Shown one piece after another: positions 7,348-16,271 of a stretch of DNA of 57,457 bases. Below the pieces are notes generated by a model. That model worked only from the letters and a program-made list of their open reading frames with translations, was not told where the DNA came from and did not search any database. How positions within the stretch are numbered: position 1 is the stretch's first letter; the number at the start of each line of letters is the position of its first letter. The stretch comes from PNAI01 sp035574295 (lineage in GTDB: Bacteria; Pseudomonadota; Alphaproteobacteria; Rhizobiales; Xanthobacteraceae): contig DATLYX010000127.1 in assembly GCA_035574295.1 (NCBI GenBank), forward strand, positions 1 to 57,457, in the 5' to 3' direction. The position numbers and the translations under genes are program-made.

Positions 7348-9354
7348 ATGGCTGAACGCAAACGCAGACCCGAACAGTTCGATGCCGTCGGAATCCTGCG
7401 CCGCGCCGTGGCGCTGCACCGGGAGGGGCGGTTGCGGGACGCCGAGCCGTTGTATCGGCAGGTGCTGAGCCGCCAGCCGGACAATTTCGACGCACTGCAC
7501 CTGTGCGGCGTGCTGCAACACCAGCTCGGTCAACCGGCCGAGGCGCTGAAGCTGATCGCCCGCGCCCTGCGCGTGAACGCGCGCTCGGCGCCGGCTTATT
7601 CGAACCAAGGCAGCGTGCTTGCCGCCCTCGGGCAGGCTTGCGAAGCGCTGGACAGCTATGAACGCGCGCTCGCGCTCAAGCCGGACTATCCCGAGGCGCT
7701 CAACAACCGCGGCAATGCGCTGCGCGCTTTGCGTCGGCACGAGGAGGCGCTCGACAGCTTCGGCCGTGCGCTCGCTGTTCGTCCGGATTACGCGGAGGCT
7801 CATCACAACCGCGGCGACACCCTGTTCGATCTCGGTCGCTTCGAAGAGGCGCTCAGAAGCTACAGCGCGGCGCTCGCCTGCAAGCCCGCCCACGTTGCGG
7901 CTGCGATCGGTCGCGCTGAATGCCTGCGCCGGCTCGCGCGACCGGCGGAGGCGCTTGCGGCGTTTGATGCCGCACTCGCGGTCAAGCCCGATTGCCTTCA
8001 AGCGTTGGTCGGCAAGGGCAATATCCACTACGACCTGGGGGCCTATGCGGAAGCCGTGGCTCAGTACGATCTTGCCCTGGCGATCCGGCCGGATTTTGCC
8101 GAGTTGCACAACAACCGCGGCAATGCGCTGCGGCATTTGGGACGGCTTTCCGACGCGCTCGCCAGTCTTGAGCGCGCCATTGCGCTAAAGCCGGGCTATC
8201 CAGAAGCGTATGCCAATCGCTCGCTCGTGAATTTGCGGCTCAATCGCCCCGCCCAAGCGCTTGCCGACTGCGATCGTGCGATCTCGCTCAAGCCGGATTA
8301 CAGCTACGCCTGGGTCAATCGCGGCAATGCGCTGCAGGATCTCGGACGATATGACGACGCCATCGCAAGCTTTGATCGTGCCATCGCCCTCGATCCGGAA
8401 CTTGCTGACGCGCATTGGAACAAGGCGCTCATGCATTTGACCCTGGGTACATTCGAGGCCGGTTGGAGCGGCTACGAATGGCGCTGGCGCCGCCAGAGCG
8501 GCCCCGAACGTCGCGACTTCGCGCAACCGGTGTGGCGCGGAGAGCCGTTGGAGGGGAAGACCATCCTTCTGCACGCCGAGCAGGGTTTTGGCGATACCAT
8601 TCAGTTCGTGCGCTACGTGCCGTTGGTGGCGGCGCGCGGCGGTCGCGTGGTGGTCGAGGTCCCTGACAGCCTCAAGCCCCTTGTGGCGGGCATGAGCGGG
8701 GCCGCCGTCGCGGTGGTGGGCCGCAGCGAATCCTTGCCGCCGTTCGATGTGCATTGCCCGCTGATGAGCCTGCCCCTCGCCTTCGGCACCACGCTTGCCA
8801 CCATACCGGCCGCGGTGCCCTATCTGCGCGCCCCGCCGGAGCGACTGGAGATTTGGCGCACGCGGCTGCCGCCGCAGCCCGGCTTGCGCGTCGGCCTCGT
8901 CTGGTCAGGCAAGCCGACGCATCGCAACGACCACAATCGCAGCCTTGCGTTCGCGCACCTGGCGCCGGTGTTTGCGGTCGAAGGCGTACGGTTCGTGAGC
9001 CTGCAACGCGAGTATCGCGCGACGGATCTGCCGGCGCTGGATGCCTGCCCGGCCGTGCAGCGCCTGGATGAGGCGTTTTCCGATTTTGCCGACACTGCCG
9101 CCGCGGTCGAGCAGCTCGATCTGGTGATCTCCGTGGACACGGCGGTGGCGCACCTTGCCGGCGCGCTGGGCAAGCCGGTGTGGATCCTCTTGCCGGCGGT
9201 GCCGGACTGGCGCTGGCTCTTGGCGCGCGAGGACAGCCCCTGGTATCCGACCGCGCGCCTGTTTCGCCAGCCGCAGCTCGGCGACTGGGACAGCGTTATC
9301 GCCCGACTGGGGGAGGAACTCTCAGCCCTTGCCGCGCACCGGCCGCGCGCTTAG
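7348..9354 (+). CDS. TPR protein with C-terminal glycosyltransferase-like domain
   Basis: A 668-residue protein with about ten tetratricopeptide repeats (residues 10-370), shown by recurrent LGRxxEALxSxxxALALKPDYxEA units. A C-terminal domain of about 270 residues follows and contains LLHAEQGFGDTIQFVRYVP, RVGLVWSGKPTHRND and LVISVDTAVAHLAGALGKP. This C-terminal part has the signature of the GT9/ADP-heptose-transferase-like domain often found behind TPRs in Rhizobiales. It may modify proteins or surface glycans, but the acceptor is unknown. The start is uncertain: an upstream GTG and another Met at 7324 lie in frame, and no clear SD is seen. Its stop overlaps the fba stop by 3 nt, tail to tail, leaving no room for a terminator. 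Confidence 0.85.
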   Translation: MAERKRRPEQFDAVGILRRAVALHREGRLRDAEPLYRQVLSRQPDNFDALHLCGVLQHQLGQPAEALKLIARALRVNARSAPAYSNQGSVLAALGQACEALDSYERALALKPDYPEALNNRGNALRALRRHEEALDSFGRALAVRPDYAEAHHNRGDTLFDLGRFEEALRSYSAALACKPAHVAAAIGRAECLRRLARPAEALAAFDAALAVKPDCLQALVGKGNIHYDLGAYAEAVAQYDLALAIRPDFAELHNNRGNALRHLGRLSDALASLERAIALKPGYPEAYANRSLVNLRLNRPAQALADCDRAISLKPDYSYAWVNRGNALQDLGRYDDAIASFDRAIALDPELADAHWNKALMHLTLGTFEAGWSGYEWRWRRQSGPERRDFAQPVWRGEPLEGKTILLHAEQGFGDTIQFVRYVPLVAARGGRVVVEVPDSLKPLVAGMSGAAVAVVGRSESLPPFDVHCPLMSLPLAFGTTLATIPAAVPYLRAPPERLEIWRTRLPPQPGLRVGLVWSGKPTHRNDHNRSLAFAHLAPVFAVEGVRFVSLQREYRATDLPALDACPAVQRLDEAFSDFADTAAAVEQLDLVISVDTAVAHLAGALGKPVWILLPAVPDWRWLLAREDSPWYPTARLFRQPQLGDWDSVIARLGEELSALAAHRPRA

Positions 9355-10373
9355 GCCGCCTTCTTCTCCAAATCTTCCTTCCACTGACCGAGCGTGGCGA
9401 GCCCGTTCATGCGCGCGCGGTGGCTGAACACCCGCTGCGCTGCGGCGACGTTCTCGGCCTTGCCCGCCCAGGTCTTCTGCGGCGCGTGCTGCAGCGCGCG
9501 GCCGTAGGAGAAGGTGAGCTTCCATGGCAATGGGCCGAGCCGGTTCATGGCGTCGAGATGCGCGGTGGCCTCTTCGTCCGACTGTCCGCCGGAGAGGAAC
9601 GCGATTCCCGGCACTGCCGCCGGCACGCAGTTCTTCAACAGGCGCACCGTCTTCTCTGCGACCTCCTGCACCGAGGCTTTTTTTGCGCTCTTCTTCCCCG
9701 GCACCGCCATGTTCGGCTTCAGCACCATGCCCTCCAGGGCGACCTTCTGGTAGTAGAGCTGCATGAAAGTCTCTTTGAGTACCCATTCGGTCACCTGGTA
9801 GCAGGTGTCGATGTCGTTATCGCCGTCCATCAGCACTTCCGGCTCCACGATCGGCACCAGATTGTGCTCCTGGCACAGCGCGGCATAGCGCGCGAGCGCA
9901 TGCGCATTGGCACTCACGCATGTGTAGCTCGGCTTGCCGGGCCCGATATCGATCACCGCCCGCCATTTGGCGAAGCGCGCCCCGCGTTCGTAATACTTGG
10001 GCAGCCGCTCCGGCAGCTTGTCGAGGCCCGCGGTCACCACCTCACCGGGGCAGTTCGGCAAGGGTTTCGTACCTTCGTCCACCTTGATGCCGGGGATCGA
10101 GCCTGCCTTCCTGATGATTTCGATCAACGGCGTGCCGTCCTTGGCGTTCTGCCAGATGGTTTCGTCGAACAGGATGACGCCGGAGATGTATTTCATCCCC
10201 TCGCTGGCACGGAACAGCATCTCGCGATAATCGCGGCGGTTCTCTTCCGTCGACTCCACGCCGATGGCGTCGAACCGCTTCTTGATCGTGCCGGACGACT
10301 CGTCGGCGGCCAGAATCCCCTTGCCGGGCGCGACCATGGCCTCGGCGACTTTGTTCAGCTCTGCGAGGTTCAT
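9351..10373 (-). CDS. fba: Class I fructose-bisphosphate aldolase
   Basis: A 340-residue class I (Schiff-base) aldolase cleaving fructose 1,6-bisphosphate to glyceraldehyde 3-phosphate and DHAP, also usable for sedoheptulose bisphosphate in the Calvin cycle. Family motifs are GKGILAADESSGT at residues 18-30, IVEPE at 175-179 and the lysine-bearing LKPNM with Lys219. ATG at 10373 is preferred over a TTG two codons upstream because GGGAG lies about 7 nt before it. It is the last gene of a minus-strand block tkt-gap-pgk-fba; a 134-bp palindromic repeat separates it from pgk. The animal-type class I enzyme is common in Bradyrhizobium relatives. Confidence 0.95.
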   Translation of the reverse strand: MNLAELNKVAEAMVAPGKGILAADESSGTIKKRFDAIGVESTEENRRDYREMLFRASEGMKYISGVILFDETIWQNAKDGTPLIEIIRKAGSIPGIKVDEGTKPLPNCPGEVVTAGLDKLPERLPKYYERGARFAKWRAVIDIGPGKPSYTCVSANAHALARYAALCQEHNLVPIVEPEVLMDGDNDIDTCYQVTEWVLKETFMQLYYQKVALEGMVLKPNMAVPGKKSAKKASVQEVAEKTVRLLKNCVPAAVPGIAFLSGGQSDEEATAHLDAMNRLGPLPWKLTFSYGRALQHAPQKTWAGKAENVAAAQRVFSHRARMNGLATLGQWKEDLEKKAA

Positions 10374-10436
10374 CGCCAATCTCCCTGTGTCCTTACCATT
10401 CCCTTCCGAACGCCGAACCGACCGAATAGGCGTTCA

Positions 10437-10570
10437 CCTCCCCCCTGAAATGGGGAGGTCGGCGAACGAAAGCGAGCCGGGTGGGGGTCGTCGAACCAGC
10501 GGTTGCTGACCCCCACCCGGCCGCCTCAGCTTCGCTTCGGCGGCCACCCTCCCCCCTGAAAGGGGGAGGG
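10437..10570. repeat. Palindromic intergenic repeat, family A copy 2 (two arms)
   Basis: Left arm CCTCCCCCCTGAAATGGGGAGG, split here for length, then GTCGGCGAACG and GAGCCGGGTGGGGGTC. The right arm mirrors it as GACCCCCACCCGGCC and CCCTCCCCCCTGAAAGGGGG. The whole unit can fold into one long cruciform. It lies between pgk and fba and may act as a processing or attenuation point within the block. Confidence 0.8.
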
Positions 10571-10603
10571 AATTCAAGGTTCCGAACGCGAAAAACCGGG
10601 GCG

Positions 10604-11797
10604 TCATTTTACCCTCAACACCTCGACGCCGGGCAAGGCCTTGCCCTCCATCCACTCCAGAAACGCGCCACCCGCAGTGGAAACGTAGGTTAACCTTTCC
10701 ACGACCCCCGCGGCATTGAGCGCGGCGACCGTATCGCCGCCGCCCGCCACCGATACGAGCTTGTGCGCCTGTGTCAGCTCCGCCGCGGCTTCCGCCACTT
10801 CAATGGTGCCGGTATCGAAAGGTTCCATTTCGAAGGCGCCGAACGGACCGTTCCACACCAGCGTCTTGACCCGCGCCAGCACCGAGACCACGTGCTCGAT
10901 GGTGCGCGGCCCGATATCGAGAATCATCTCGTCATCGGCCACCTGTTCCACCGCGACCGCGCGCGAGGGCGCGAGCGCCTCGAATTTTTTCGCCACTACC
11001 GCGTCCACCGGCAGCACCACCTCGCAGCCGCGCGTCTTCGCCTTTGCCAAAATGTCGCGCGCGGTGCCGGCAAGCTCGCGCTCGCACAGCGATTTGCCGA
11101 CCGGCTTGCCCTGCGCAGCGAGAAACGTGTTGGCCATGGCGCCGCCGATGAGGAGCACGTTCACCTTGGCGATGAGGTTGCCCAACAGGTCGAGTTTGGT
11201 GGAAATTTTTGCGCCGCCCACGATCGCCGCCACCGGCCGCTGTGGGTTCTCCAGCGCCTTCTCGAGCGCCTCGAGCTCCGCCTGCATGCTGCGTCCGGCA
11301 TAGGCCGGCAGTCTGCGGCCGAGCCCTTCAGTTGAGGCATGCGCGCGGTGCGCGGCCGAGAACGCATCGTTCACCCAGATGTCGCCGAGTTTCGCCAGCG
11401 CCGCGACAAATGCCGGGTCGTTCTTCTCCTCGCCGGGATGGAAGCGCGTGTTCTCCAGGCAAAGAATGTCGCCGGGCTGCATCGCCGCCACCGCTGCTTC
11501 CGCCTTTGGCCCGATGCAATCCTCGACGAAGCCGACCTTGCGGCCGATCACTCTGGCAACTTCCGCTGCGACCGGCCGTAGCGATTGGCTGGCATCGAAT
11601 CCCTTCGGCCGCCCGAAGTGCGACAACAGGATCACCTTGCCGCCCTTGTCCGCGATTTCGGTGATGGTGGGCGCCGCGCGCTCAATGCGCGTGGCATCGG
11701 TGACCTTGCCGTTGTCCGTCGGCACGTTCAGGTCCACGCGCACCATCACGCGCTTGTTTTTCACGTCAGCCTGATCGAGCGTACGGAAGTTCGGCAT
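10604..11797 (-). CDS. pgk: Phosphoglycerate kinase
   Basis: A 397-residue monomeric kinase interconverting 1,3-bisphosphoglycerate and 3-phosphoglycerate with ADP/ATP. It opens MPNFRTLDQADVKNKRVMVR, carries VDLNVP (substrate loop), LLSHFGRPKG, AIVGGAKISTKL and the nucleotide-binding VSVAGGGDTVAAL near the C-terminus. Length and ends match the family. Gap lies upstream on the same strand, with a 143-nt spacer holding a palindromic repeat, and fba lies downstream. Confidence 0.97.
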   Translation of the reverse strand: MPNFRTLDQADVKNKRVMVRVDLNVPTDNGKVTDATRIERAAPTITEIADKGGKVILLSHFGRPKGFDASQSLRPVAAEVARVIGRKVGFVEDCIGPKAEAAVAAMQPGDILCLENTRFHPGEEKNDPAFVAALAKLGDIWVNDAFSAAHRAHASTEGLGRRLPAYAGRSMQAELEALEKALENPQRPVAAIVGGAKISTKLDLLGNLIAKVNVLLIGGAMANTFLAAQGKPVGKSLCERELAGTARDILAKAKTRGCEVVLPVDAVVAKKFEALAPSRAVAVEQVADDEMILDIGPRTIEHVVSVLARVKTLVWNGPFGAFEMEPFDTGTIEVAEAAAELTQAHKLVSVAGGGDTVAALNAAGVVERLTYVSTAGGAFLEWMEGKALPGVEVLRVK

Positions 11798-11806
11798 GAG
11801 CTATGT

Positions 11807-11935
11807 CGTGTCCCGGATGCGGTGCAGCACGAAGCGGTGCGCCGCTTGATCCGGGACCGCCCCACGAGACTAGAAGGATGCCGGGTCTGCAGCGCATCAC
11901 TCCGCTGCGCTTCGTGCGGCGCTGCGCCCTGGATG
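11807..11935. repeat. Palindromic repeat, family B copy 1 (between gap and pgk)
   Basis: Begins TGTCCCGGATGCGGTGCAGC and contains GATCCGGGACCGCC; the far end has GCAGCGCATCACTCCGCTGC and GCCCTGGATGCC. The opening is identical to the start of the repeat at the right end of the window (57209). Distinct from family A. The arms are partly complementary, so it can fold in RNA. Confidence 0.65.
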
Positions 11936-11940
11936 CCAAT

Positions 11941-12948
11941 TCAGATCAGCTTCCCCATTGTTACAGCCACGTCCGCCATGCGGTTGGAGAAGCCCCACTC
12001 GTTGTCGTACCACGCCATCACCCGCACCAGCGTTCCGTCCATCACCTTGGTCTGGTCCATGTGGAACACGGCCGAGTGCGGATCGTGGTTGAAATCGACC
12101 GACACGTTGGGCGCGTTGGTGTAGCCGAGGATACCTTTGAGCTGCTGGTCCGCGGCGCGTTTTATGGCGGCGTTGACCTCCTCCTTGCTGGTCGCGCGCT
12201 TGGCCACGAACTTGAAATCCACCACCGAGACGTTTGGCGTCGGCACGCGGATCGCCACCCCATCGAGCTTGCCGTTCAGCTCCGGCAGCACGAGGCCCAC
12301 CGCGCGTGCCGCCCCGGTGGAGGTGGGGATCATCGACAGCGCCGCCGCGCGCGCCCGGTACAGGTCCTTGTGCACCTGATCGAGCGACGGCTGGTCGTTG
12401 GTGTAGGAGTGGATTGTGGTCATAAACCCCTTTTCGATGCCGATCGCATCGTTCAGCACCTTTGCCAGCGGCGCGAGGCAGTTGGTCGTGCATGAGGCAT
12501 TGGAGATGACAGTGTGCTCCCGCGTCAGCCGGTCGTGGTTGACCCCGTAGACGACCGTCAGGTCCACGCCGTCCGCCGGCGCCGAGATGATGACGCGCTT
12601 GGCGCCCGCGTCGAGATGCGCCTTGGCTTTGTCCTTCGAGGTGAAGATGCCGGTGCATTCCAGCGCGATGTCCACCCCGAGCTGCTTCCACGGCAGTTGC
12701 GCGGGATCCTTCAGCGCCGTCACCTTGATCGCACCGTTGCCGACGTTGATGCTGTCGCCCTCGACCTTCACCTCGCCGGGAAACCGGCCGTGCACCGAGT
12801 CGTAGCGCAACAGGTGCGCGTTGGTTTCCACCGGCGCGAGATCGTTGATCGCGACTACGCCGATATCCTTGCGGCCGGATTCCACGATGGCGCGAAGAAT
12901 ATTGCGACCGATGCGGCCGAAACCGTTGATGGCGACCCTTACCGACAT
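11941..12948 (-). CDS. gap: Type I glyceraldehyde-3-phosphate dehydrogenase
   Basis: A 335-residue GAPDH that interconverts glyceraldehyde 3-phosphate and 1,3-bisphosphoglycerate. The Rossmann motif is at residues 5-15 (VAINGFGRIGR), AINDL at 33-37, and the catalytic cysteine is Cys153 in SNASCTTNCLAP. The C-terminal VMAWYDNEWGFSNRM motif is intact. It starts 9 nt after the tkt stop, so it is cotranscribed with tkt. With a single copy in view it presumably serves both glycolysis and gluconeogenesis or the Calvin cycle. Confidence 0.97.
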   Translation of the reverse strand: MSVRVAINGFGRIGRNILRAIVESGRKDIGVVAINDLAPVETNAHLLRYDSVHGRFPGEVKVEGDSINVGNGAIKVTALKDPAQLPWKQLGVDIALECTGIFTSKDKAKAHLDAGAKRVIISAPADGVDLTVVYGVNHDRLTREHTVISNASCTTNCLAPLAKVLNDAIGIEKGFMTTIHSYTNDQPSLDQVHKDLYRARAAALSMIPTSTGAARAVGLVLPELNGKLDGVAIRVPTPNVSVVDFKFVAKRATSKEEVNAAIKRAADQQLKGILGYTNAPNVSVDFNHDPHSAVFHMDQTKVMDGTLVRVMAWYDNEWGFSNRMADVAVTMGKLI

Positions 12949-12957
12949 GATGCGCTC

Positions 12958-14961
12958 CTAGTTCTTCTTGCCCAACCTCCTCAACGCCGCGTCCGCCACC
13001 GCTTCAGGCGTGATGCCGAAATGCTTGTACAGATCCTTATATGGGGCGCTGGCCCCGAAACTGCTCATGCCGACGAAGCCGCCCTCCGTTCCGATCACCG
13101 CATCCCAACCCTGCCGCACCGCGGCCTCGACCGCGATCTTGACCGGGGCGTCCCCGATGATCGATTGCCGTACCGTATCGGGCGCCATCAGGAACAGATC
13201 GAGGCAGGGTACTGAGACCACCCGCGCGAACACGCCGCGTTGTCGCAAAAATTTCCGCGCCTCGAGCGCGATCGAGACCTCCGAGCCGGAGGCGAACAGC
13301 GTCACCGCGGCGCGGGGGCCTTCCGCCGGCACGATCTCGTAGGCCCCGTGGATGCAGCGGTTGTGCTCCACGCGGCCGAGCCTGAGCTGCGGCAGGTTCT
13401 GCCGCGTGAGCGCCAGCACGCTCGGCCCGGTGCGGTGTTCGAGCGCAAGCTCCCAGCATTCGATGGTCTCCACCGCGTCGCAGGGCCGGAACACGAGCAG
13501 GTTGGGCATCGCGCGTAGGGAGGCGAGGTGCTCGACCGGCTGGTGCGTCGGCCCGTCCTCGCCGAGCCCGATCGAGTCGTGCGTCATCACATAGATGACG
13601 CGCTGGCCCATCAATGCGGCAAGCCGCATCGACGGCCGGCAGTAATCGGAGAACACCAGGAACGTGCCGGAGTACGGAATGATGCCGCCGTGCAGCGCAA
13701 GGCCGTTCATCGCCGCGGCCATGCCGTGCTCGCGCACGCCGTAATGGATGAACCGTCCGCCGTAATCCTTGGCCGACAGCACGGTCATGCCCTTTGGCTT
13801 GGTATTGTTGGACCCGGTGAGGTCCGCGGAGCCGCCGATCAGCTCCGGCAACGCCGGTACCAGCGCCTCGAGGGCAATCTCGGAAGCCGCGCGCGTGGCC
13901 ACGTCTTTGGGCGCGGTGGCGAGTTTTTCCTTCACCGCGCGCACCGCGGCGGCGAGCCGCTCGCGCGGGAGATCGCCGCGCAGCCGCCGCCAAAACTCCT
14001 CGCGCCGCTCGGCGGGCAGCGCGGCAACGCGCCGCTCCCAATCCATGCGCTGCGGCTGCGAACGCTGCCCGGCGGCGCGCCATTTCTGCAGCACATCGCC
14101 GGGAATTTGGAACGGCGCCTCGGTCCAGCCGAGCGCCTGGCGCGCGCCGGCAATTTCCTCGGGGCCGAGCGGGGAGCCATGACATTTTTCGCTGCCAGCC
14201 TTGGTCGGCGCACCGAAGCCGATGGTCGTGCGGCAGGCGATCAGCGTCGGCCTGTCGGCGGTCTGCGCCATTTCGATGGCGGCTGCGATCGCGTCCGGAT
14301 CGTGCCCGTCGACGCGCCGTGCGTTCCAGCCCGCGGCCTCGAACCTTCTGACCTGATCGACCGAGTCCGCAAGCGACAACGGCCCGTCGATGGAAATGCC
14401 GTTGTCGTCGAACAACACGATCAGCTTTGACAGCTTCAAGTGTCCGGCAAGCGCGATCGCCTCTTGACTGACGCCTTCCATCAGGTCGCCGTCCGAGGCG
14501 AGCACATAGGTGTAGTGGTCCACGATGCCTTCGCCGAATTCCGCCGCCAGATGTCGTTCGGCGATCGCCATGCCCACCGCATTGCCGAGCCCCTGTCCGA
14601 GCGGGCCGGTGGTGGTCTCGACCCCAGGCGTATGCCCATGCTCGGGATGGCCGGCGGTGATCGAGCCGAGCTGCCGGAAGCGTTTGATCTGTTCGATCGT
14701 CATGCTCTCGTAGCCGACGAGATAGAGCAGGGCGTAGAGCAGCATCGAGCCGTGGCCGGCAGAGAGCACGAAGCGGTCGCGGTCGGGCCAATTGGGGCTC
14801 GCCGCATCGAATTTCAGAAACTTGGTGAACAGCACCGTGGCGACATCGGCCGCGCCCATGGGCAGGCCGGGGTGGCCGGATTTGGCCTGCTCGACCGCGT
14901 CCATCGCCAGCGCGCGGATCGCATTCGCCATTCGATCATGTTGGGCGCGCGTTATCGGCAT
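12958..14961 (-). CDS. tkt: Transketolase
   Basis: Transketolase of about 667 residues; a thiamine-diphosphate enzyme moving two-carbon units between sugar phosphates in the pentose-phosphate and Calvin pathways. Visible motifs are MANAIRALAMDAV, KSGHPGLPMGAAD, the TPP-binding GDGDLMEGVSQEAI (as SDGDLMEG), PGVETTTGPLGQGLGNAVG and the C-terminal half with HDSIGLGEDGPTHQP. The frame is open to an ATG at 15024, adding 21 residues rich in Ala, Thr and Ser; ATG at 14961 is chosen because AGGAC precedes it at a good distance and the resulting length matches the family. It is the first gene of the tkt-gap-pgk-fba block, divergent from the DUF4164/zapA genes. Confidence 0.94.
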   Translation of the reverse strand: MPITRAQHDRMANAIRALAMDAVEQAKSGHPGLPMGAADVATVLFTKFLKFDAASPNWPDRDRFVLSAGHGSMLLYALLYLVGYESMTIEQIKRFRQLGSITAGHPEHGHTPGVETTTGPLGQGLGNAVGMAIAERHLAAEFGEGIVDHYTYVLASDGDLMEGVSQEAIALAGHLKLSKLIVLFDDNGISIDGPLSLADSVDQVRRFEAAGWNARRVDGHDPDAIAAAIEMAQTADRPTLIACRTTIGFGAPTKAGSEKCHGSPLGPEEIAGARQALGWTEAPFQIPGDVLQKWRAAGQRSQPQRMDWERRVAALPAERREEFWRRLRGDLPRERLAAAVRAVKEKLATAPKDVATRAASEIALEALVPALPELIGGSADLTGSNNTKPKGMTVLSAKDYGGRFIHYGVREHGMAAAMNGLALHGGIIPYSGTFLVFSDYCRPSMRLAALMGQRVIYVMTHDSIGLGEDGPTHQPVEHLASLRAMPNLLVFRPCDAVETIECWELALEHRTGPSVLALTRQNLPQLRLGRVEHNRCIHGAYEIVPAEGPRAAVTLFASGSEVSIALEARKFLRQRGVFARVVSVPCLDLFLMAPDTVRQSIIGDAPVKIAVEAAVRQGWDAVIGTEGGFVGMSSFGASAPYKDLYKHFGITPEAVADAALRRLGKKN

Positions 14962-15283
14962 CTGCACGTCCTGACGCACCGAAGGCGTGACGGCAGCGCT
15001 CGTCAGCGAGGCTTTCGCGATCATCGGAGGCCCGGTTCGAACGCGGGTGGGATAGCACGTAAGGCCTTGGAGTCAATGTGACTACGGCCTGTCCTGCCGG
15101 GCGCTTCCGCGGCTGCGTAAAGATCGGGGAAAGCCGCCCGCCGAGCGTTGACTGAAAGCCGCCACCGAACGTAAGCTTTCTCCGCTAATTGCTTGCTCAC
15201 GAAAGAGTTTTCCTTGTGTGCGTACCGCGGGCGCGCGGATGTGCCGCCTGCGCGCGTTTGCGTCCCAGTGTGAGGTCGGAGCA

Positions 15284-15568
15284 ATGGCGGATCAGTCCCA
15301 GATCGAAGCCGCGGCCAGACGCCTGTCTCTGGCCATTGACGCGCTCGATGCCGCGCTGGATCGCCGGCTCGAAGCCGATCGCAGCGGCGCGACCTTCGCG
15401 ACTCAGTTGCATGCGCTCGGCGCCGACCGCGCGCGACTCGCCGCCGAGCTCGATGCCGCAACCGCGCTCAATCGTCGGCTCGAAGCGGCCAACCGCGAGG
15501 TTTCCCGCCGCCTTGACGCAGCGATTGGCACTATTCGTGAGATGCTCAACGGCAAGGATAGCGAGTGA
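15284..15568 (+). CDS. DUF4164-type small coiled-coil protein
   Basis: A 94-residue protein (MADQSQIEAAARRL) that is almost wholly helical with heptad-like Ala/Leu/Arg spacing, suggesting a coiled coil. It matches in length and position the DUF4164 proteins that precede zapA in Rhizobiales. Its stop lies 7 nt before the zapA start, so the two are cotranscribed; a role near the division ring is an inference from context. The chosen ATG follows GGTCGGAGCA; the open frame extends 22 codons upstream into cysteine- and arginine-rich sequence that is unlikely to be coding. Confidence 0.8.
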   Translation: MADQSQIEAAARRLSLAIDALDAALDRRLEADRSGATFATQLHALGADRARLAAELDAATALNRRLEAANREVSRRLDAAIGTIREMLNGKDSE

Positions 15569-15575
15569 GTCCGCC

Positions 15576-15962
15576 ATGGCCCATGTGAACGTCACCATCA
15601 ACGGCCGCCAGTACCGCATGGCCTGCGAGGACGGACAGGAGCAGCACCTGACCAGGCTCGCCAGGAACCTTGACGAGCGGATTCAAGAATTGCGCGGAAA
15701 ATTCGGTCAGATCGGCGACGCACGACTGATTGTGATGGCGGCGCTGACCATTGCCGACGACCTTGCCGAAATGCACAAGCGCGTGCGGCAATTGCAGGAC
15801 GAAATTGCCGCGCTCAACGACGCGCGGGTGGTCGCCGCCGACCGATCGCAGGCGACCAACGCGGCGATTGTGGCCGCGTTCAATGCCGCCGCCGAGCGGA
15901 TCGAGAACATTGCGCGGCGGCTGAACCAGACGATCGTGGAAAACAACGTCGCGGTTGGCTGA
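15576..15962 (+). CDS. zapA: Cell division protein ZapA
   Basis: A 128-residue ZapA-family protein. The N-terminal domain (VNVTINGRQYRMACEDGQEQ) forms the dimerisation head, and a long C-terminal helix follows with DERIQELRGKFG and a coiled coil to the end. ZapA bundles FtsZ filaments at the septum. It directly follows the DUF4164 gene and precedes 6S RNA and fau, the conserved zapA-ssrS-fau order of proteobacteria. Confidence 0.93.
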   Translation: MAHVNVTINGRQYRMACEDGQEQHLTRLARNLDERIQELRGKFGQIGDARLIVMAALTIADDLAEMHKRVRQLQDEIAALNDARVVAADRSQATNAAIVAAFNAAAERIENIARRLNQTIVENNVAVG

Positions 15963-16011
15963 TTGAGCTCGTGGCACGCGCGCTGTGGCGCTTTTCTGGC
16001 GCCTGCACTAC

Positions 16012-16168
16012 ATTGCCGTCGCGGGGCTGCGGGGTGCGTCAGGAGTCAAAATCCCCGGGGCCTTATCGATCCTATAGGGAGCTGTCCCTGACCGGGCTCG
16101 TGGGCTCGGACATATGGCGCCCACCTACTTTGGTAGGGAACCCGGGATCGATCACTCCGACGGCTTTC
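16012..16168 (+). ncRNA. ssrS: 6S RNA (ssrS), approximate ends
   Basis: The 309-nt gap between zapA and fau carries the folding pattern of 6S RNA, which binds the sigma-70 RNA polymerase holoenzyme. Nested complementary pieces are CCGTCG (16016-16021) with CGACGG (16158-16163), GGAGT (16042-16046) with ACTCC (16154-16158), and ATCGATCC (about 16065-16072) with GGATCGAT (about 16145-16152). Between them lies an unpaired region of the expected size containing GCTGTCCCTGACCGGGCTCG and a CTAC/GTAG terminal hairpin. The total of about 155 nt and the zapA-fau location both fit. Ends are estimated from the closing stem. Confidence 0.8.
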
Positions 16169-16200
16169 GCGGCTCCGCACGCTCACTCCGTTTTCGTGCG

Positions 16201-16258
16201 CCGTCATCCTGAGGTGGCCGCCGATGGCGACCCTCGAAGAATGACGGAAGGATGACGG
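16201..16258. repeat. Inverted repeat, family C (CCGTCAT...ATGACGG)
   Basis: CCGTCAT at 16201-16207 and ATGACGG at 16241-16247 flank CCTGAGG and CCTCGAAG; a further GGATGACGG follows. This CGTCATCCTGAGG-type element is familiar from Bradyrhizobium-like genomes. It supplies the stop codon just upstream of fau and could act as a terminator hairpin for 6S RNA, though no T run follows. Confidence 0.6.
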
Positions 16259-16271
16259 CGAGGCTGGCTCA

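Noticed and set aside
10437..10570. CRISPR-like alternation of GC-rich repeats
   Set aside because: The repeats are mirrored pairs with no regular spacers and no cas genes.
15031..15052. GTTCGAAC-containing sequence upstream of tkt, resembling a tRNA T-loop
   Set aside because: The flanking arms do not pair as a tRNA and no acceptor, D or anticodon arms are found; the motif is simply a palindrome.
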